From the NCBI RefSeq assembly GCF_002116635.1, contig NZ_LQPW01000120.1, forward strand, positions 124,001 to 188,000: 64,000 bases of DNA, read 5' to 3'. The notes beneath the pieces were generated by a model, which was given only the letters and a program-made list of their open reading frames with translations, had not been told where the DNA came from and ran no database searches. Numbering within the stretch: the first letter of the stretch is position 1; each line of letters begins with the position of its first letter. Source of the DNA: Mycobacterium szulgai (GTDB lineage: Bacteria > Actinomycetota > Actinomycetes > Mycobacteriales > Mycobacteriaceae). Shown here in pieces: positions 1 through 9,894 of this stretch. The translations under genes were made by a program, and so were the position numbers.

Positions 1-3000
1 CGACACCGCCGCGCCGGGCAGTCCGTGGCTGGCCGACACCTGGCGTGACCGTTTCGAGGAGATGCTGAAGCGTGCCGAAGCACGTTTGCACCCAAAGGAT
101 TTCGGCCCCATCGATACGCTGTTTGACGAGGCCGCGTTGCTGGAGAACCCCTCCGCGGCGATCGACTTGCTGCTGCAGCGCTACCCCGATGCCGAAACCG
201 TGCAACTGCATCCCGCGGATGTGCCGTTCTTCGTGACGCTGTGCAAGACGCTGGGTAAGCCGGTCAACTTCGTGCCCGTCATCGACAAGGATGTGCGGCG
301 CTGGTGGCGCAGCGACTCGCTGTGGCAGGCGCACGACGCCCGCTACGACGCCGATCAGGTGTGCATCATTCCGGGCACCGCTGCCGTTGCCGGCATCACC
401 CGAATGGACGAGCCGGTCGGCGAATTGCTCGACCGCTTCGAGCAGGCCGCTATAGACGAGGTGCTCGGCGCCGGATCCGAGCCGCGCGAGGTCACCTCGC
501 GCCGACTCGGCCGACCCGACGTCACCGGACCGTTGGCCGTCGTGCTGGACGCCCCAGATGTGTTGTGGGCCGGGCGCACCGCCATCAACCCCGTGCACCG
601 CATCGCGGACCCGATCGACTGGCTGGTCAATGATGAACCCCAAAGTTCCCGCGCCACACACTCGTCCACCGGAGCGCGACTGCAGCTCGACGGCCAGGGC
701 GCCGTATTGAGCGTTCCGGTTTCGGACACCTGGATCGACATTCGATTCACCCTGCCCGCCAACACAATTGACGGTGGCATCCCGGTTGTGTCGGCTGAAG
801 ACGCCGCCACCGCAATGCGCTCGGTGCTCGCCATCGCCGCCGGTGTCGACGGTCCGGACTCGCTGCCGCCGGTGCAGAACGGAACAGCCACGCTGACCGT
901 GGGCTGGGACCCGGAGCGGGTCGCCGACCACACCGGGGTCACCGCCACTTTCGGTGAGCCGTTGGCGCCCGGCCTCACCACCGTGCCCGATGCGCTGGTG
1001 GGCCTGTGCTGGCCCGCGGTTTTCGCGGCCATCGGCTCGGCGGCCACCGAGGCCGGCGTGCCGGTGCTGGAGGGCCTGCTGAGCCTGGTGCACCTGGACC
1101 ACGCCGCGCACGTGACGGGTCAGTTGCCGGCCGAGCCGGCTCAATTGGGCGTGGTCGCAACGGCTTCGGCGGCCACCGACACCGACATGGGCCGTGTGGT
1201 GCCAGTGTCGGTGACGGTCACCGGTCCCGACGGCGCAGTAATCGCAACCCTCGACGAGCGGTTCGCGATCCTTGGGCGCACCGGCGCCGCCGAGCTTTCC
1301 GATCCCGTCCGCGCCGGCGGTGCGGTATCCGAGAACGCCACCGACACCCCGCGTCGCCGCCGCCGCGACGTCACGCTGACCGCGCCGGTCGACATGCGTC
1401 CGTTCGCGGTGGTCTCCGGCGACCACAACCCCATTCACACCGACCGGGCGGCCGCGCTGCTGGCGGGACTGGAATCGCCGATCGTGCATGGCATGTGGCT
1501 CTCGGCCGCCGCGCAGCACGCGGTGACCGCCACCGACGGGCAAGCCCGCCCACCGGCCCGGCTGATCGGTTGGACCGCACGGTTCCTGGGCATGGTGCGT
1601 CCGGGCGACGAGGTGGACTTCCGCGTCGAGCGCGTCGGAATCGACCAGGGCGCAGAGGTTTTGGAGGTAGCCGCGCGCATCGGCTCGGATCTGGTGATGT
1701 CGGCGTCGGCGCGCCTGGCCGCGCCCAAGACGGTCTACGCGTTCCCCGGCCAGGGCATCCAGCACAAGGGCATGGGCATGGATGTTCGGGCCCGGTCCAA
1801 GGCGGCCCGCAAGGTGTGGGACACCGCGGACAAGTTCACCCGCGACACCCTTGGCTTCTCGGTGCTGCACGTGGTGCGCGACAACCCGACCAGCATCATC
1901 GCCAGCGGCGTGCACTACCACCATCCGGATGGGGTGCTGTACCTGACGCAGTTCACCCAGGTCGCGATGGCAACCGTGGCGGCCGCGCAGGTTGCCGAGA
2001 TGCGCGAGCAGGGCGCCTTCGTCGAAGGTGCCATCGCGTGTGGTCACTCGGTCGGCGAGTACACCGCGCTGGCCTGTGTGACCGGCATATACGAGTTGGA
2101 AGCGCTGCTGGAGACGGTGTTTCACCGCGGGTCGAAGATGCACGACATCGTGCCGCGTGACGAGCTGGGTCGCTCCAACTACCGGCTGGCCGCGATCCGG
2201 CCGTCGCAGATCGATCTTCCGGACGACGAGGTCCCCGCGTTCGTCGCCGGGATCGCTGAGAGCACCGGTGAGTTTTTGGAGATCGTGAACTTCAACCTGC
2301 GCGGTTCGCAGTACGCGATCGCCGGCACGGTCCGCGGTCTCGAGGCGCTGGAAGCCGAGGTGGAGCGCCGCCGTGAGCTCACCGGCGGACGGCGCTCGTT
2401 CATCCTGGTGCCTGGCATCGACGTTCCGTTCCACTCCCGGGTGCTGCGGGTCGGCGTGGCCGAATTCCGCCGCTCGCTAGACCGCGTCATGCCCCGCGAC
2501 CAGAACCCCGACATGATCATCGGGCGTTACATTCCCAACCTGGTGCCGCGGCCGTTCACCCTGGACCGCGACTTCATCCAGGAGATTCGGGACCTGGTGC
2601 CCGCCGAGCCGCTTGACCCGATTCTGGCCGACTACGACACCTGGCTGCGCGAGCGCCGCAATGAGATGGCGCGCACCGTCGTCATCGAGCTGCTGGCATG
2701 GCAGTTCGCCAGCCCGGTGCGCTGGATCGAGACCCAGGATTTGCTGTTCATCGAGCAGGCCGCCGGCGGCCTGGGTGTCGAACGGTTCGTCGAGATCGGC
2801 GTGAAGTCGTCGCCGACCGTAGCCGGCCTGGCCACCAATACGCTCAAGTTGCCCGAATACGCCCACAGCACAGTGGAAGTGCTCAACGCCGAGCGCGACG
2901 CCGCCGTGCTGTTCGCCACCGATACCGACCCCGAGCCGGAGCCGGAAGAGGAAGAGGTTTCCGCCGGACCTGAGTCCGAAGTTTCTTCGGAAGCCGCTCC

Positions 3001-6000
3001 GGCCGCACCGGTCGCCGCGCCCGCGGCGCCGTCGGGTGGTCCCCGACCGGACGACATCGCATTCGACGCCGCCGACGCAACCCTGGCCCTGATCGCGATT
3101 TCGGCCAAGATGCGCATCGACCAGATCGAGGAACTGGACTCCATCGAATCCATCACCGACGGCGCGTCGTCGCGACGTAACCAGCTGCTGGTGGACCTGG
3201 GCTCCGAGCTGAACCTCGGCGCGATCGATGGCGCTGCCGAGGCCGACCTGGCCGGGCTGCGGGCACAGGTAACCAAGCTGGCACGCACGTACAAGCCTTA
3301 TGGCCCAGTGCTTTCCGACGCGATCAACGATCAGCTGCGCACCGTGCTGGGGCCGTCGGGCAAGCGGCCGGCCGCCATCGCCGAGCGAGTCAAGAAGACC
3401 TGGGAGCTCGGTGAGGGCTGGGCCAAGCACGTTACCGTCGAGGTCGCGCTGGGCACCCGCGAAGGCACCAGTGTTCGTGGCGGCACCATGGGCCACTTGC
3501 ACGAGGGTGCATTGGCCGACGCCGGTTCGGTCGACAAGGTCATCGACGCCGCGGTCGCCGCGGTCGCCGCGCGGCGTGGCATTTCGGTGTCCCTGCCGTC
3601 GGCCGGCGGTGGCGGCGGCGCGACCGTCGACGCGGCCGCGCTGAGTGAGTTCACCGAACAGATCACCGGTCGCGACGGTGTGCTCGCCTCGGCGGCGCGG
3701 CTGGTGCTCAACCAGCTCGGCCTGGACGACCAGGTCAGCGCCGCAGCGGCCAGCTCCGATGCCGAACTCATCGACTTGGTGACCACCGAATTAGGTTCGG
3801 ACTGGCCACGTTTGGTGGCACCGGTGTTCGACGCCAGGAAGGCCGTCGTATTCGACGACCGCTGGGCCAGCGCCCGCGAGGACCTGGTCAAGTTGTGGCT
3901 GACCGACGAGGGCGACATCGACGCCGACTGGTCGCGGTTGTCGGAGCGTTTCGAGGGTGCCGGTCACGTTGTGGCGACCCAGGCCACCTGGTGGCAGGGC
4001 AAGTCACTGGCGGCGGGCAAGCAGATCCACGCGTCGCTGTACGGCCGGATCGCCGCGGGTGCCGAAAATCCCGACCCAGGCCAATACAGCAGCGAAGTCG
4101 CTGTGGTGACAGGCGCTTCGAAGGGTTCGATCGCGGCTGCTGTCGCCGCCCGTCTGCTCGATGGGGGCGCCACCGTCATCGCGACCACCTCCAAGCTCGA
4201 CGAAGAGCGGCTGGCCTTCTACCGCACGCTGTACCGCGACCACGCCCGCTACGGCGCGGCGCTGTGGGTCGTTGCGGCCAACATGGCGTCCTACTCCGAT
4301 ATCGACGCCCTGGTCGAATGGGTAGGCAACGAGCAATCCGAAAGCCTTGGGCCGCAATCAATTCACGTCAAGGACGCGCAAACCCCGACGTTGCTGTTCC
4401 CGTTCGCCGCACCGCGGGTGGTCGGCGACCTTTCGGAGGCCGGTTCGCGCGCCGAGATGGAGATGAAGGTCCTACTATGGGCCGTGCAGCGGCTGATCGG
4501 CGGCCTGTCGACGATCGGCGCCGAGCGCGACATCGCGTCGCGGCTGCACGTGGTGCTGCCCGGTTCACCCAACCGCGGAATGTTCGGCGGCGACGGCGCT
4601 TACGGCGAAGCCAAGTCGGCGCTGGACGCCGTGGTGAGCCGTTGGCACGCCGAGTCGTCATGGGCGGCCCGGGTCAGCCTCGCGCATGCGCTGATCGGCT
4701 GGACCCGTGGCACCGGGCTGATGGGTCATAACGACGCGATCGTCACCGCGGTCGAAGAGGCCGGCGTGACGACCTACTCGACCGACGAGATGGCGGCGCT
4801 ACTGCTCGGCCTGTGCGACGTGGAATCCAAGGTGGCCGCGGCGCATTCGCCGATCAAGGCCGATCTCACCGGGGGCCTGGGCGAAGCCAACCTGGATATG
4901 GCCGAGCTGGCGGCTAAAGCGCGCGAAGAGATGTCGGCCGAGGCGGCCGCGGATCCAGAAGGAGTGGCGGAGGGCACGATTGCCGCGCTGCCGTCGCCGC
5001 CGCGGCTGGTTACCCCGGCACCGGCGCCGGAATGGGACGACCTTGCCGTCGACCCCGCCGATCTGGTGGTGATCGTCGGCGGTGCCGAGATCGGCGCGTA
5101 CGGTTCGTCGCGCACCCGATTCGAGATGGAGGTCGAGAACGAACTGTCGGCGGCCGGCGTGCTCGAGCTGGCCTGGACGACGGGATTGATCCGCTGGGAG
5201 GACGACCCGCAACCGGGTTGGTACGACACCGGATCCGGCGATCTCGTCGACGAGGCCGAACTTGTCGAGCGCTACCACGACATCGTGGTTGAGCGCTGCG
5301 GCATCCGCGAGTTCGTGGACGACGGTGCGATCGACCCCGATCACGCTTCGCCGCTGCTGGTGTCGGTGTTCCTGGACAAGGACTTCACCTTCGTGGTGTC
5401 GTCGGAGGCCGACGCCCGCGCGTTCGCCGAATTCGACCCCGAGCACACGGTGGTTCGGGCGGTCCCCGATTCCACCGACTGGCAGGTGACCCGCAAGGCG
5501 GGCAGCGAGATTCGGGTGCCGCGCAAGACCAAGCTGTCGCGGGTCGTCGGCGCGCAGATCCCGACCGGGTTCGACCCGACCGTGTGGGGGATCAGCCCCG
5601 ACATGGCCAGTTCCATTGACCGAGTTGCGTTGTGGAACATCATCGCGACCGTCGACGCCTTCCTGTCCGCCGGATTCAGCCCGGCCGAAGTGATGCGCTA
5701 TGTGCACCCCAGCATGGTGGCCAGCACGCAGGGCACCGGGATGGGCGGCATGACGTCGATGCAGACCATGTATCACGGAAACCTGTTGGGCCGGAACAAG
5801 CCGAACGACATCCTGCAGGAAGTTCTGCCGAACGTTGTCGCCGCACACGTGGTTCAGTCCTATGTCGGTAGCTACGGCGCGATGATCCACCCGGTAGCGG
5901 CGTGTGCGACCGCGGCGGTGTCGGTCGAGGAGGGCGTCGACAAGATCCGCCTGGGCAAGGCCGAATTGGTGGTTACCGGCGGGCTGGACGACCTGACGCT

Positions 6001-6955
6001 GGAGGCCATCATCGGCTTCGGCGACATGGCGGCCACGGCAGACACGTCCATGATGCGCGGCCGGGGCATCGCGGACTCGAAGTTCTCCAGGCCCAACGAC
6101 CGGCGTCGCCTGGGCTTCGTGGAGGCCCAGGGCGGCGGGACCATTCTGCTGGCCCGCGGTGACCTTGCGCTGAAGATGGGCTTGCCGGTGCTCGCGGTCG
6201 TGGCCTATGCGCAGTCCTTCGGCGACGGTGTGCATACGTCGATCCCGGCGCCGGGCTTGGGCGCGCTGGGCGCGGGCCGCGGCGGCCGGGACTCGGCTCT
6301 GGCCCGGGCGCTGGCCAAGGTGGGCGTGGGAGCCGACGATGTCGCGGTGATCTCCAAGCACGACACCTCAACGCTGGCCAACGACCCCAACGAGACCGAA
6401 CTACATGAGCGGCTGGCCGACGCGCTGGGCCGCTCGGAGGGTGCCCCGCTGTTCGTGGTGTCGCAGAAGAGCCTGACCGGTCACGCCAAGGGTGGTGCCG
6501 CCGTCTTCCAGATGATGGGGCTCTGCCAGATGCTGCGCGACGGGGTCATTCCACCCAACCGCAGCCTGGATTGCGTCGATGACGAACTCGCCGGGTCCGC
6601 GCACTTCGTGTGGATCCGCGACACCCTGCGACTGGGCGAGAAGTTCCCGCTCAAAGCCGGGTTGCTGACCAGCCTCGGGTTCGGCCACGTGTCCGGTCTG
6701 GTCGCGCTGGTGCACCCGCAGGCGTTCATCGCCTCGCTGGATCCCGAGCAGCGGACGGATTACCGGCGGCGGGCCGACGCGCGTCTGCTGGCCGGGCAGC
6801 GGCGTCTGGCATCGGCGATTGCCGGCGGTGCGCCGATGTACGAGCGGCCCGCTGACCGTCGCTTCGACCACGATGCGCCGGAGAAGCCGCAAGAGGCGTC
6901 GATGCTGTTGAATCCGGACGCGCGGCTGGGCGCCGGGGACGCTTACCAGGTCTGA
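1..6955 (+). CDS. fas: Type I fatty acid synthase, 3' part (partial)
   Basis: The reading frame is open from the window edge (first full codon at base 2), so the 5' third of this roughly 3,070-residue multienzyme lies outside. About 2,317 residues are visible. Numbering from the ATG at 62, they hold the end of the enoyl-reductase region, a hot-dog dehydratase with SGDHNPIHTD near residue 450, a malonyl/palmitoyl transferase with GHSVGEY (nucleophile Ser663), an acidic Ala/Pro linker, an ACP segment, a ketoreductase with TGASKG near 1350, and a ketosynthase with active-site Cys1948 in VAACATA plus the His motifs KHDTST and LTGHAKG. The order matches mycobacterial FAS-I, a cytosolic homo-hexamer that makes C16-C26 acyl-CoAs for membrane lipids and mycolate synthesis. 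acpS follows after 26 bp and supplies the phosphopantetheine arm of the ACP domain. No disruption is visible. Confidence 0.98.
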   Translation, partial: DTAAPGSPWLADTWRDRFEEMLKRAEARLHPKDFGPIDTLFDEAALLENPSAAIDLLLQRYPDAETVQLHPADVPFFVTLCKTLGKPVNFVPVIDKDVRRWWRSDSLWQAHDARYDADQVCIIPGTAAVAGITRMDEPVGELLDRFEQAAIDEVLGAGSEPREVTSRRLGRPDVTGPLAVVLDAPDVLWAGRTAINPVHRIADPIDWLVNDEPQSSRATHSSTGARLQLDGQGAVLSVPVSDTWIDIRFTLPANTIDGGIPVVSAEDAATAMRSVLAIAAGVDGPDSLPPVQNGTATLTVGWDPERVADHTGVTATFGEPLAPGLTTVPDALVGLCWPAVFAAIGSAATEAGVPVLEGLLSLVHLDHAAHVTGQLPAEPAQLGVVATASAATDTDMGRVVPVSVTVTGPDGAVIATLDERFAILGRTGAAELSDPVRAGGAVSENATDTPRRRRRDVTLTAPVDMRPFAVVSGDHNPIHTDRAAALLAGLESPIVHGMWLSAAAQHAVTATDGQARPPARLIGWTARFLGMVRPGDEVDFRVERVGIDQGAEVLEVAARIGSDLVMSASARLAAPKTVYAFPGQGIQHKGMGMDVRARSKAARKVWDTADKFTRDTLGFSVLHVVRDNPTSIIASGVHYHHPDGVLYLTQFTQVAMATVAAAQVAEMREQGAFVEGAIACGHSVGEYTALACVTGIYELEALLETVFHRGSKMHDIVPRDELGRSNYRLAAIRPSQIDLPDDEVPAFVAGIAESTGEFLEIVNFNLRGSQYAIAGTVRGLEALEAEVERRRELTGGRRSFILVPGIDVPFHSRVLRVGVAEFRRSLDRVMPRDQNPDMIIGRYIPNLVPRPFTLDRDFIQEIRDLVPAEPLDPILADYDTWLRERRNEMARTVVIELLAWQFASPVRWIETQDLLFIEQAAGGLGVERFVEIGVKSSPTVAGLATNTLKLPEYAHSTVEVLNAERDAAVLFATDTDPEPEPEEEEVSAGPESEVSSEAAPAAPVAAPAAPSGGPRPDDIAFDAADATLALIAISAKMRIDQIEELDSIESITDGASSRRNQLLVDLGSELNLGAIDGAAEADLAGLRAQVTKLARTYKPYGPVLSDAINDQLRTVLGPSGKRPAAIAERVKKTWELGEGWAKHVTVEVALGTREGTSVRGGTMGHLHEGALADAGSVDKVIDAAVAAVAARRGISVSLPSAGGGGGATVDAAALSEFTEQITGRDGVLASAARLVLNQLGLDDQVSAAAASSDAELIDLVTTELGSDWPRLVAPVFDARKAVVFDDRWASAREDLVKLWLTDEGDIDADWSRLSERFEGAGHVVATQATWWQGKSLAAGKQIHASLYGRIAAGAENPDPGQYSSEVAVVTGASKGSIAAAVAARLLDGGATVIATTSKLDEERLAFYRTLYRDHARYGAALWVVAANMASYSDIDALVEWVGNEQSESLGPQSIHVKDAQTPTLLFPFAAPRVVGDLSEAGSRAEMEMKVLLWAVQRLIGGLSTIGAERDIASRLHVVLPGSPNRGMFGGDGAYGEAKSALDAVVSRWHAESSWAARVSLAHALIGWTRGTGLMGHNDAIVTAVEEAGVTTYSTDEMAALLLGLCDVESKVAAAHSPIKADLTGGLGEANLDMAELAAKAREEMSAEAAADPEGVAEGTIAALPSPPRLVTPAPAPEWDDLAVDPADLVVIVGGAEIGAYGSSRTRFEMEVENELSAAGVLELAWTTGLIRWEDDPQPGWYDTGSGDLVDEAELVERYHDIVVERCGIREFVDDGAIDPDHASPLLVSVFLDKDFTFVVSSEADARAFAEFDPEHTVVRAVPDSTDWQVTRKAGSEIRVPRKTKLSRVVGAQIPTGFDPTVWGISPDMASSIDRVALWNIIATVDAFLSAGFSPAEVMRYVHPSMVASTQGTGMGGMTSMQTMYHGNLLGRNKPNDILQEVLPNVVAAHVVQSYVGSYGAMIHPVAACATAAVSVEEGVDKIRLGKAELVVTGGLDDLTLEAIIGFGDMAATADTSMMRGRGIADSKFSRPNDRRRLGFVEAQGGGTILLARGDLALKMGLPVLAVVAYAQSFGDGVHTSIPAPGLGALGAGRGGRDSALARALAKVGVGADDVAVISKHDTSTLANDPNETELHERLADALGRSEGAPLFVVSQKSLTGHAKGGAAVFQMMGLCQMLRDGVIPPNRSLDCVDDELAGSAHFVWIRDTLRLGEKFPLKAGLLTSLGFGHVSGLVALVHPQAFIASLDPEQRTDYRRRADARLLAGQRRLASAIAGGAPMYERPADRRFDHDAPEKPQEASMLLNPDARLGAGDAYQV

Positions 6956-6981
6956 GTGTCCATCCGTTAACCTGGCCACCC

Positions 6982-7374
6982 ATGGGCATCGTCGGAGTGG
7001 GGATCGACCTCGTCTCCATTCCTGATTTCGCCGAGCAGGTCGATCAACCGGGAACGGTGTTCTCGGCGACGTTCACCCCCGGTGAGCGCCGCGACGCCTC
7101 CGACAAGAGTTCGTCGGCGGCCCGCCATCTGGCTGCCCGTTGGGCAGCCAAGGAGGCGGTGATCAAGGCCTGGTCCGGTTCCCGGTTCGCGCAGCGGCCG
7201 GTGCTGCCGGAGGACATTCACCGCGACATCGAAGTGGTCACTGACATGTGGGGGCGACCGAAGGTCCGGCTCGCCGGCGAGATCGCCAAACATCTGGCCG
7301 ACGTGACGATCCATGTGTCGCTTACCCACGAAGGGGATACCGCAGCGGCGGTGGCCATCCTCGAGACCCCCTAG
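6982..7374 (+). CDS. acpS: Holo-[acyl-carrier-protein] synthase
   Basis: This 130-residue 4'-phosphopantetheinyl transferase moves the arm from CoA to a serine of acyl carrier domains. The AcpS signature is intact: GVGIDLVSI with Asp9 and RWAAKEAVIKA with Glu58, the Mg-binding residues of the family. It sits 26 bp after fas on the same strand, so it is almost certainly co-transcribed and activates the FAS-I ACP domain. Length and context match M. tuberculosis Rv2523c. A strong hairpin begins just after the stop codon. Confidence 0.97.
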   Translation: MGIVGVGIDLVSIPDFAEQVDQPGTVFSATFTPGERRDASDKSSSAARHLAARWAAKEAVIKAWSGSRFAQRPVLPEDIHRDIEVVTDMWGRPKVRLAGEIAKHLADVTIHVSLTHEGDTAAAVAILETP

Positions 7375-7380
7375 GGGGCC

Positions 7381-7442
7381 CGCGAGCAGACGCAGAATCG
7401 CATCAAAATCTCCGATTTTGTGCGATTCTGCGTCTGCTCGCG
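7381..7442. terminator. Long perfect hairpin between convergent genes
   Basis: Bases 7381-7402 are the exact reverse complement of 7421-7442 (22 bp). Inside this, CAAAAT pairs with ATTTTG after a one-base bulge, leaving a five-base loop, CTCCG. The element lies between acpS (plus) and the DUF2339 gene (minus), where it could end transcription in both directions. It lacks the U-tract of a classical intrinsic terminator, which is common in mycobacteria. Its length and perfection also suggest a dispersed intergenic repeat. Confidence 0.7.
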
Positions 7443-7445
7443 CTA

Positions 7446-9176
7446 CTAGCGGGCCAGGCTGCGGGCGTAGCCGGCGCCCATGCCCAGCAACACCAAACCC
7501 ACGACGATGAATGCCGCGACCCGGAAGATGCCGTCCAGCGTTGCCAGATCGAACAGGAACAGCTTGGCGGTGGCGGCTGCAGTGAGCGCGAGCCCCGCGG
7601 TGATGGGAGCGGTGCGGCCCGCCGGGCTGTGACGTCGCAGCGCGTAGACGAAAAGCGCCGCCGCCATAGCGATCCAGCAGATGGTGGCCGCCATGTGGCC
7701 GGCCAGGAACCCGCCGTTGCGGCCGCCGACGAGCACGCCTGCGGTCACGGTGAATGCGGTAACGGCATAGACGATCAGTGCCCCGGCTGCCGCGAGGCAG
7801 GCCCGGGCCATCAGCACCGCGAAAGCGATGGCTAGCAGGCTGCCGGCCAGGATGGACACCGCGATGGGCGTCGGGAGCACCGTCGCTCTCATCAGCGCAT
7901 GCGGTGGTGCGTAGCATACGAAGAACCCGGCGCCGATGATGCCGAATCCTGTTGCGGTCCAACGAGCTATGTCGTCATGGCGGCCGGCGACGGCGACGAT
8001 GACGGCCAGCGCCAGCAACACCGGGCCTTCGACGTAACCATGGAACGCGACGGTGACGGCCACCAGAGCTGCGATGGCCGACAACGCCGACCAGACTTGA
8101 GTGACGACTCGGGGCAGATCGAAGATCAGCACGATGATCAACATCCCGGCGGCCACGGCCGCCGCCAGCACGGTGGCCAGCACCCGGTCGACCCCGATTC
8201 CGGCTGCCAGTACCGGGACGGTGCCGGCGGCCGTCAGAACCGCGAGCGTGCCCGCGTTCTTGTTGGACGGCAACAGGATTAGGCCGCTGGCAATGGCGTT
8301 GATTGCGGCCACCCCGCAGGCGCCGCCGACTAGCCAGGGATTGTCGTGACGGCCGATCGTCACCAGCGCCACCAGTATCGGCAGGGTGGCCGCCGCCACC
8401 CGGGCGGCCAGCATCGACGTCCAATCCTTGCCCAGTTGCACGGGCAGGGTGGCAGCCGAGAGCGCCAGCATGAAGCTCACCAGCAACAGGCCGAAACCGG
8501 CGGTGATGACGGGTGCCAGCGCGATGAGCGGCACCAGCACCAACATCCCGAGATGTTCGGAGTCCCATCGCCGGGCCAGGGTGAGTCCGCCGCCGCCGAT
8601 CAGCGCGGCGAGCAGCAGCCCTGCTGGTGCCGGAACCCACTCGTAAATGGTGGTGAGTGCGATGACATCGAGGTATGCCGTAGCAATACCGGTGGCGGCC
8701 AACGCTATTGCGCCGGTTCGTCCGCCGGGCCGGTGTTGTTGCAAACAAGCCACTCCGATGAGCACGATCGACAACGCGACACCGCCAGCCACCCGGATTT
8801 CCGGGCGCAGCAGGCCGGCCTGGGCGGCCAGGACCAGTAACAGCACCACGCCGATAAGCGTCACAGCGACCCCGGCGACGGCGAGTAGTTTGCCGATCCA
8901 ACCGGATTCAGTCGCCTTCGGTTCCCGCGGTGGTGGCGGCGCAGCGGGTCTTGGGGTCGCAAGCACCGGTGGCGGGGGAGTTTGGGGCGGCTCAGGCTGC
9001 CAGTAGGGCTGCCAATAGGGCTGCCAGTAGGGCGCTATGGGTTGGGGCGGCGGTGCCGAACCGGAGATCAGGTGGTCAAGTTGGCTGAGTTCGCCGGATA
9101 CTCGCGACATCTGCCGGGACAAGGCTTCGAACTCCTGGGAAAGCCGACTGATCACGGCCCGCTGCGATTCGGTCAT
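7446..9176 (-). CDS. DUF2339-type polytopic membrane protein
   Basis: The protein has 576 residues. The N-terminus (about 1-45) is a short heptad-like helix, followed by a Pro/Trp-rich linker (about 46-90) containing three PYWQ repeats, and then about 14 hydrophobic segments from residue 95 to the end, rich in Ala, Val, Leu and Gly. This is the architecture of DUF2339 predicted membrane proteins, whose function is unknown. The gene converges on acpS across the hairpin and lies downstream of a two-component system on the same strand, with a 58-bp gap to the response regulator, so joint transcription is possible. No enzymatic motif is visible. Confidence 0.85.
   Translation of the reverse strand: MTESQRAVISRLSQEFEALSRQMSRVSGELSQLDHLISGSAPPPQPIAPYWQPYWQPYWQPEPPQTPPPPVLATPRPAAPPPPREPKATESGWIGKLLAVAGVAVTLIGVVLLLVLAAQAGLLRPEIRVAGGVALSIVLIGVACLQQHRPGGRTGAIALAATGIATAYLDVIALTTIYEWVPAPAGLLLAALIGGGGLTLARRWDSEHLGMLVLVPLIALAPVITAGFGLLLVSFMLALSAATLPVQLGKDWTSMLAARVAAATLPILVALVTIGRHDNPWLVGGACGVAAINAIASGLILLPSNKNAGTLAVLTAAGTVPVLAAGIGVDRVLATVLAAAVAAGMLIIVLIFDLPRVVTQVWSALSAIAALVAVTVAFHGYVEGPVLLALAVIVAVAGRHDDIARWTATGFGIIGAGFFVCYAPPHALMRATVLPTPIAVSILAGSLLAIAFAVLMARACLAAAGALIVYAVTAFTVTAGVLVGGRNGGFLAGHMAATICWIAMAAALFVYALRRHSPAGRTAPITAGLALTAAATAKLFLFDLATLDGIFRVAAFIVVGLVLLGMGAGYARSLAR
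8997..9032 (-). repeat. Three 12-bp tandem repeats encoding PYWQ
   Basis: Three adjacent copies of a 12-base unit (CTGCCAGTAGGG on the plus strand, the middle copy with one G-to-A change) encode the PYWQ-PYWQ-PYWQ stretch in the linker of the DUF2339 protein. The unit is a whole number of codons, so changes in copy number would keep the frame. Confidence 0.85.
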
Positions 9177-9234
9177 GGGGGCAACCCTGCCGGGACGTGC
9201 CTGAGATGGGATGAGTAGGAATACCCAAATGCGG

Positions 9235-9894
9235 CTAGTCGTCGAGCCCGTGTTCGATGGCGTAGCGGGTCAACTCCACCCGGTTGGCGACTTGCAGTTT
9301 TCGGAATGTCGCCTGGATGTGGTTTTCCACGGTGCGATGACTTAGCGACAGGCGTTCGCCAATCTGTTTGGCGGATAACCCTTTTGCGACATACCGCAAG
9401 ACTTCGGTCTCCCGCTCGGTGAGGCTGGGCGTCGCGGGTCCGGCATCCGGGCTCGCCGCGATGCGCCGGTATTCGCCCAGGACCAGCCCGGCCAGGCTCG
9501 GGGTGAACACCGCCCGCCCGGCCGCGGTGGCTCGCACGGCGTCAGCGAGTTCGGCTTTCGACGCGCTCTTGACCAGGTATCCTGTCGCACCGGCCTTGAC
9601 TGCTTCGAGCACGTCGTCGCGCTCATCGGACGCCGACAGCACCAGCACCCGGGTGGACGGGGAAACCTCGAGTACCTCCGTGGTTGCCCGCACGCCGTCG
9701 CCGTCGGCAAGTCGCATGTCCATCACCACCACATCCGGCTTGACCACAGCGGCGCGGCGCCGCGCCGCCGCCACACCGTCGGCGGTGGCCACCACGTTGA
9801 ACCCGTCGTCGGCGAGGTCGCGAGCAACCGCGTCGCGCCAGATCGGATGATCGTCGACCACCATCACCGTCGGTTCGGCACGCTCAGCTCCCAT
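9235..9894 (-). CDS. NarL/LuxR-family response regulator
   Basis: The protein has 219 residues: a receiver domain (about 8-125) with the acidic pair Asp14/Asp15, phospho-acceptor Asp59 in VVVMDM and the conserved Lys in YLVKSASK, then a GerE/LuxR helix-turn-helix (about 155-212) with LTERETEVLRYVAKG and HRTVENHI. It overlaps the 3' end of the upstream sensor kinase by 31 bp, which indicates translational coupling. The ATG at 9894 is preceded by GGGAGAGGG at good spacing. An internal ATG at 9864 that overlaps the kinase stop is the alternative. It is presumably a DNA-binding output protein for the adjacent kinase. Targets are unknown. Confidence 0.93.
   Translation of the reverse strand: MGAERAEPTVMVVDDHPIWRDAVARDLADDGFNVVATADGVAAARRRAAVVKPDVVVMDMRLADGDGVRATTEVLEVSPSTRVLVLSASDERDDVLEAVKAGATGYLVKSASKAELADAVRATAAGRAVFTPSLAGLVLGEYRRIAASPDAGPATPSLTERETEVLRYVAKGLSAKQIGERLSLSHRTVENHIQATFRKLQVANRVELTRYAIEHGLDD

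Noticed and set aside
4799..6361. A 520-codon minus-strand frame inside fas
   Set aside because: It is antisense to the ketosynthase region, rich in Arg/His/Gly, and without recognisable domains.
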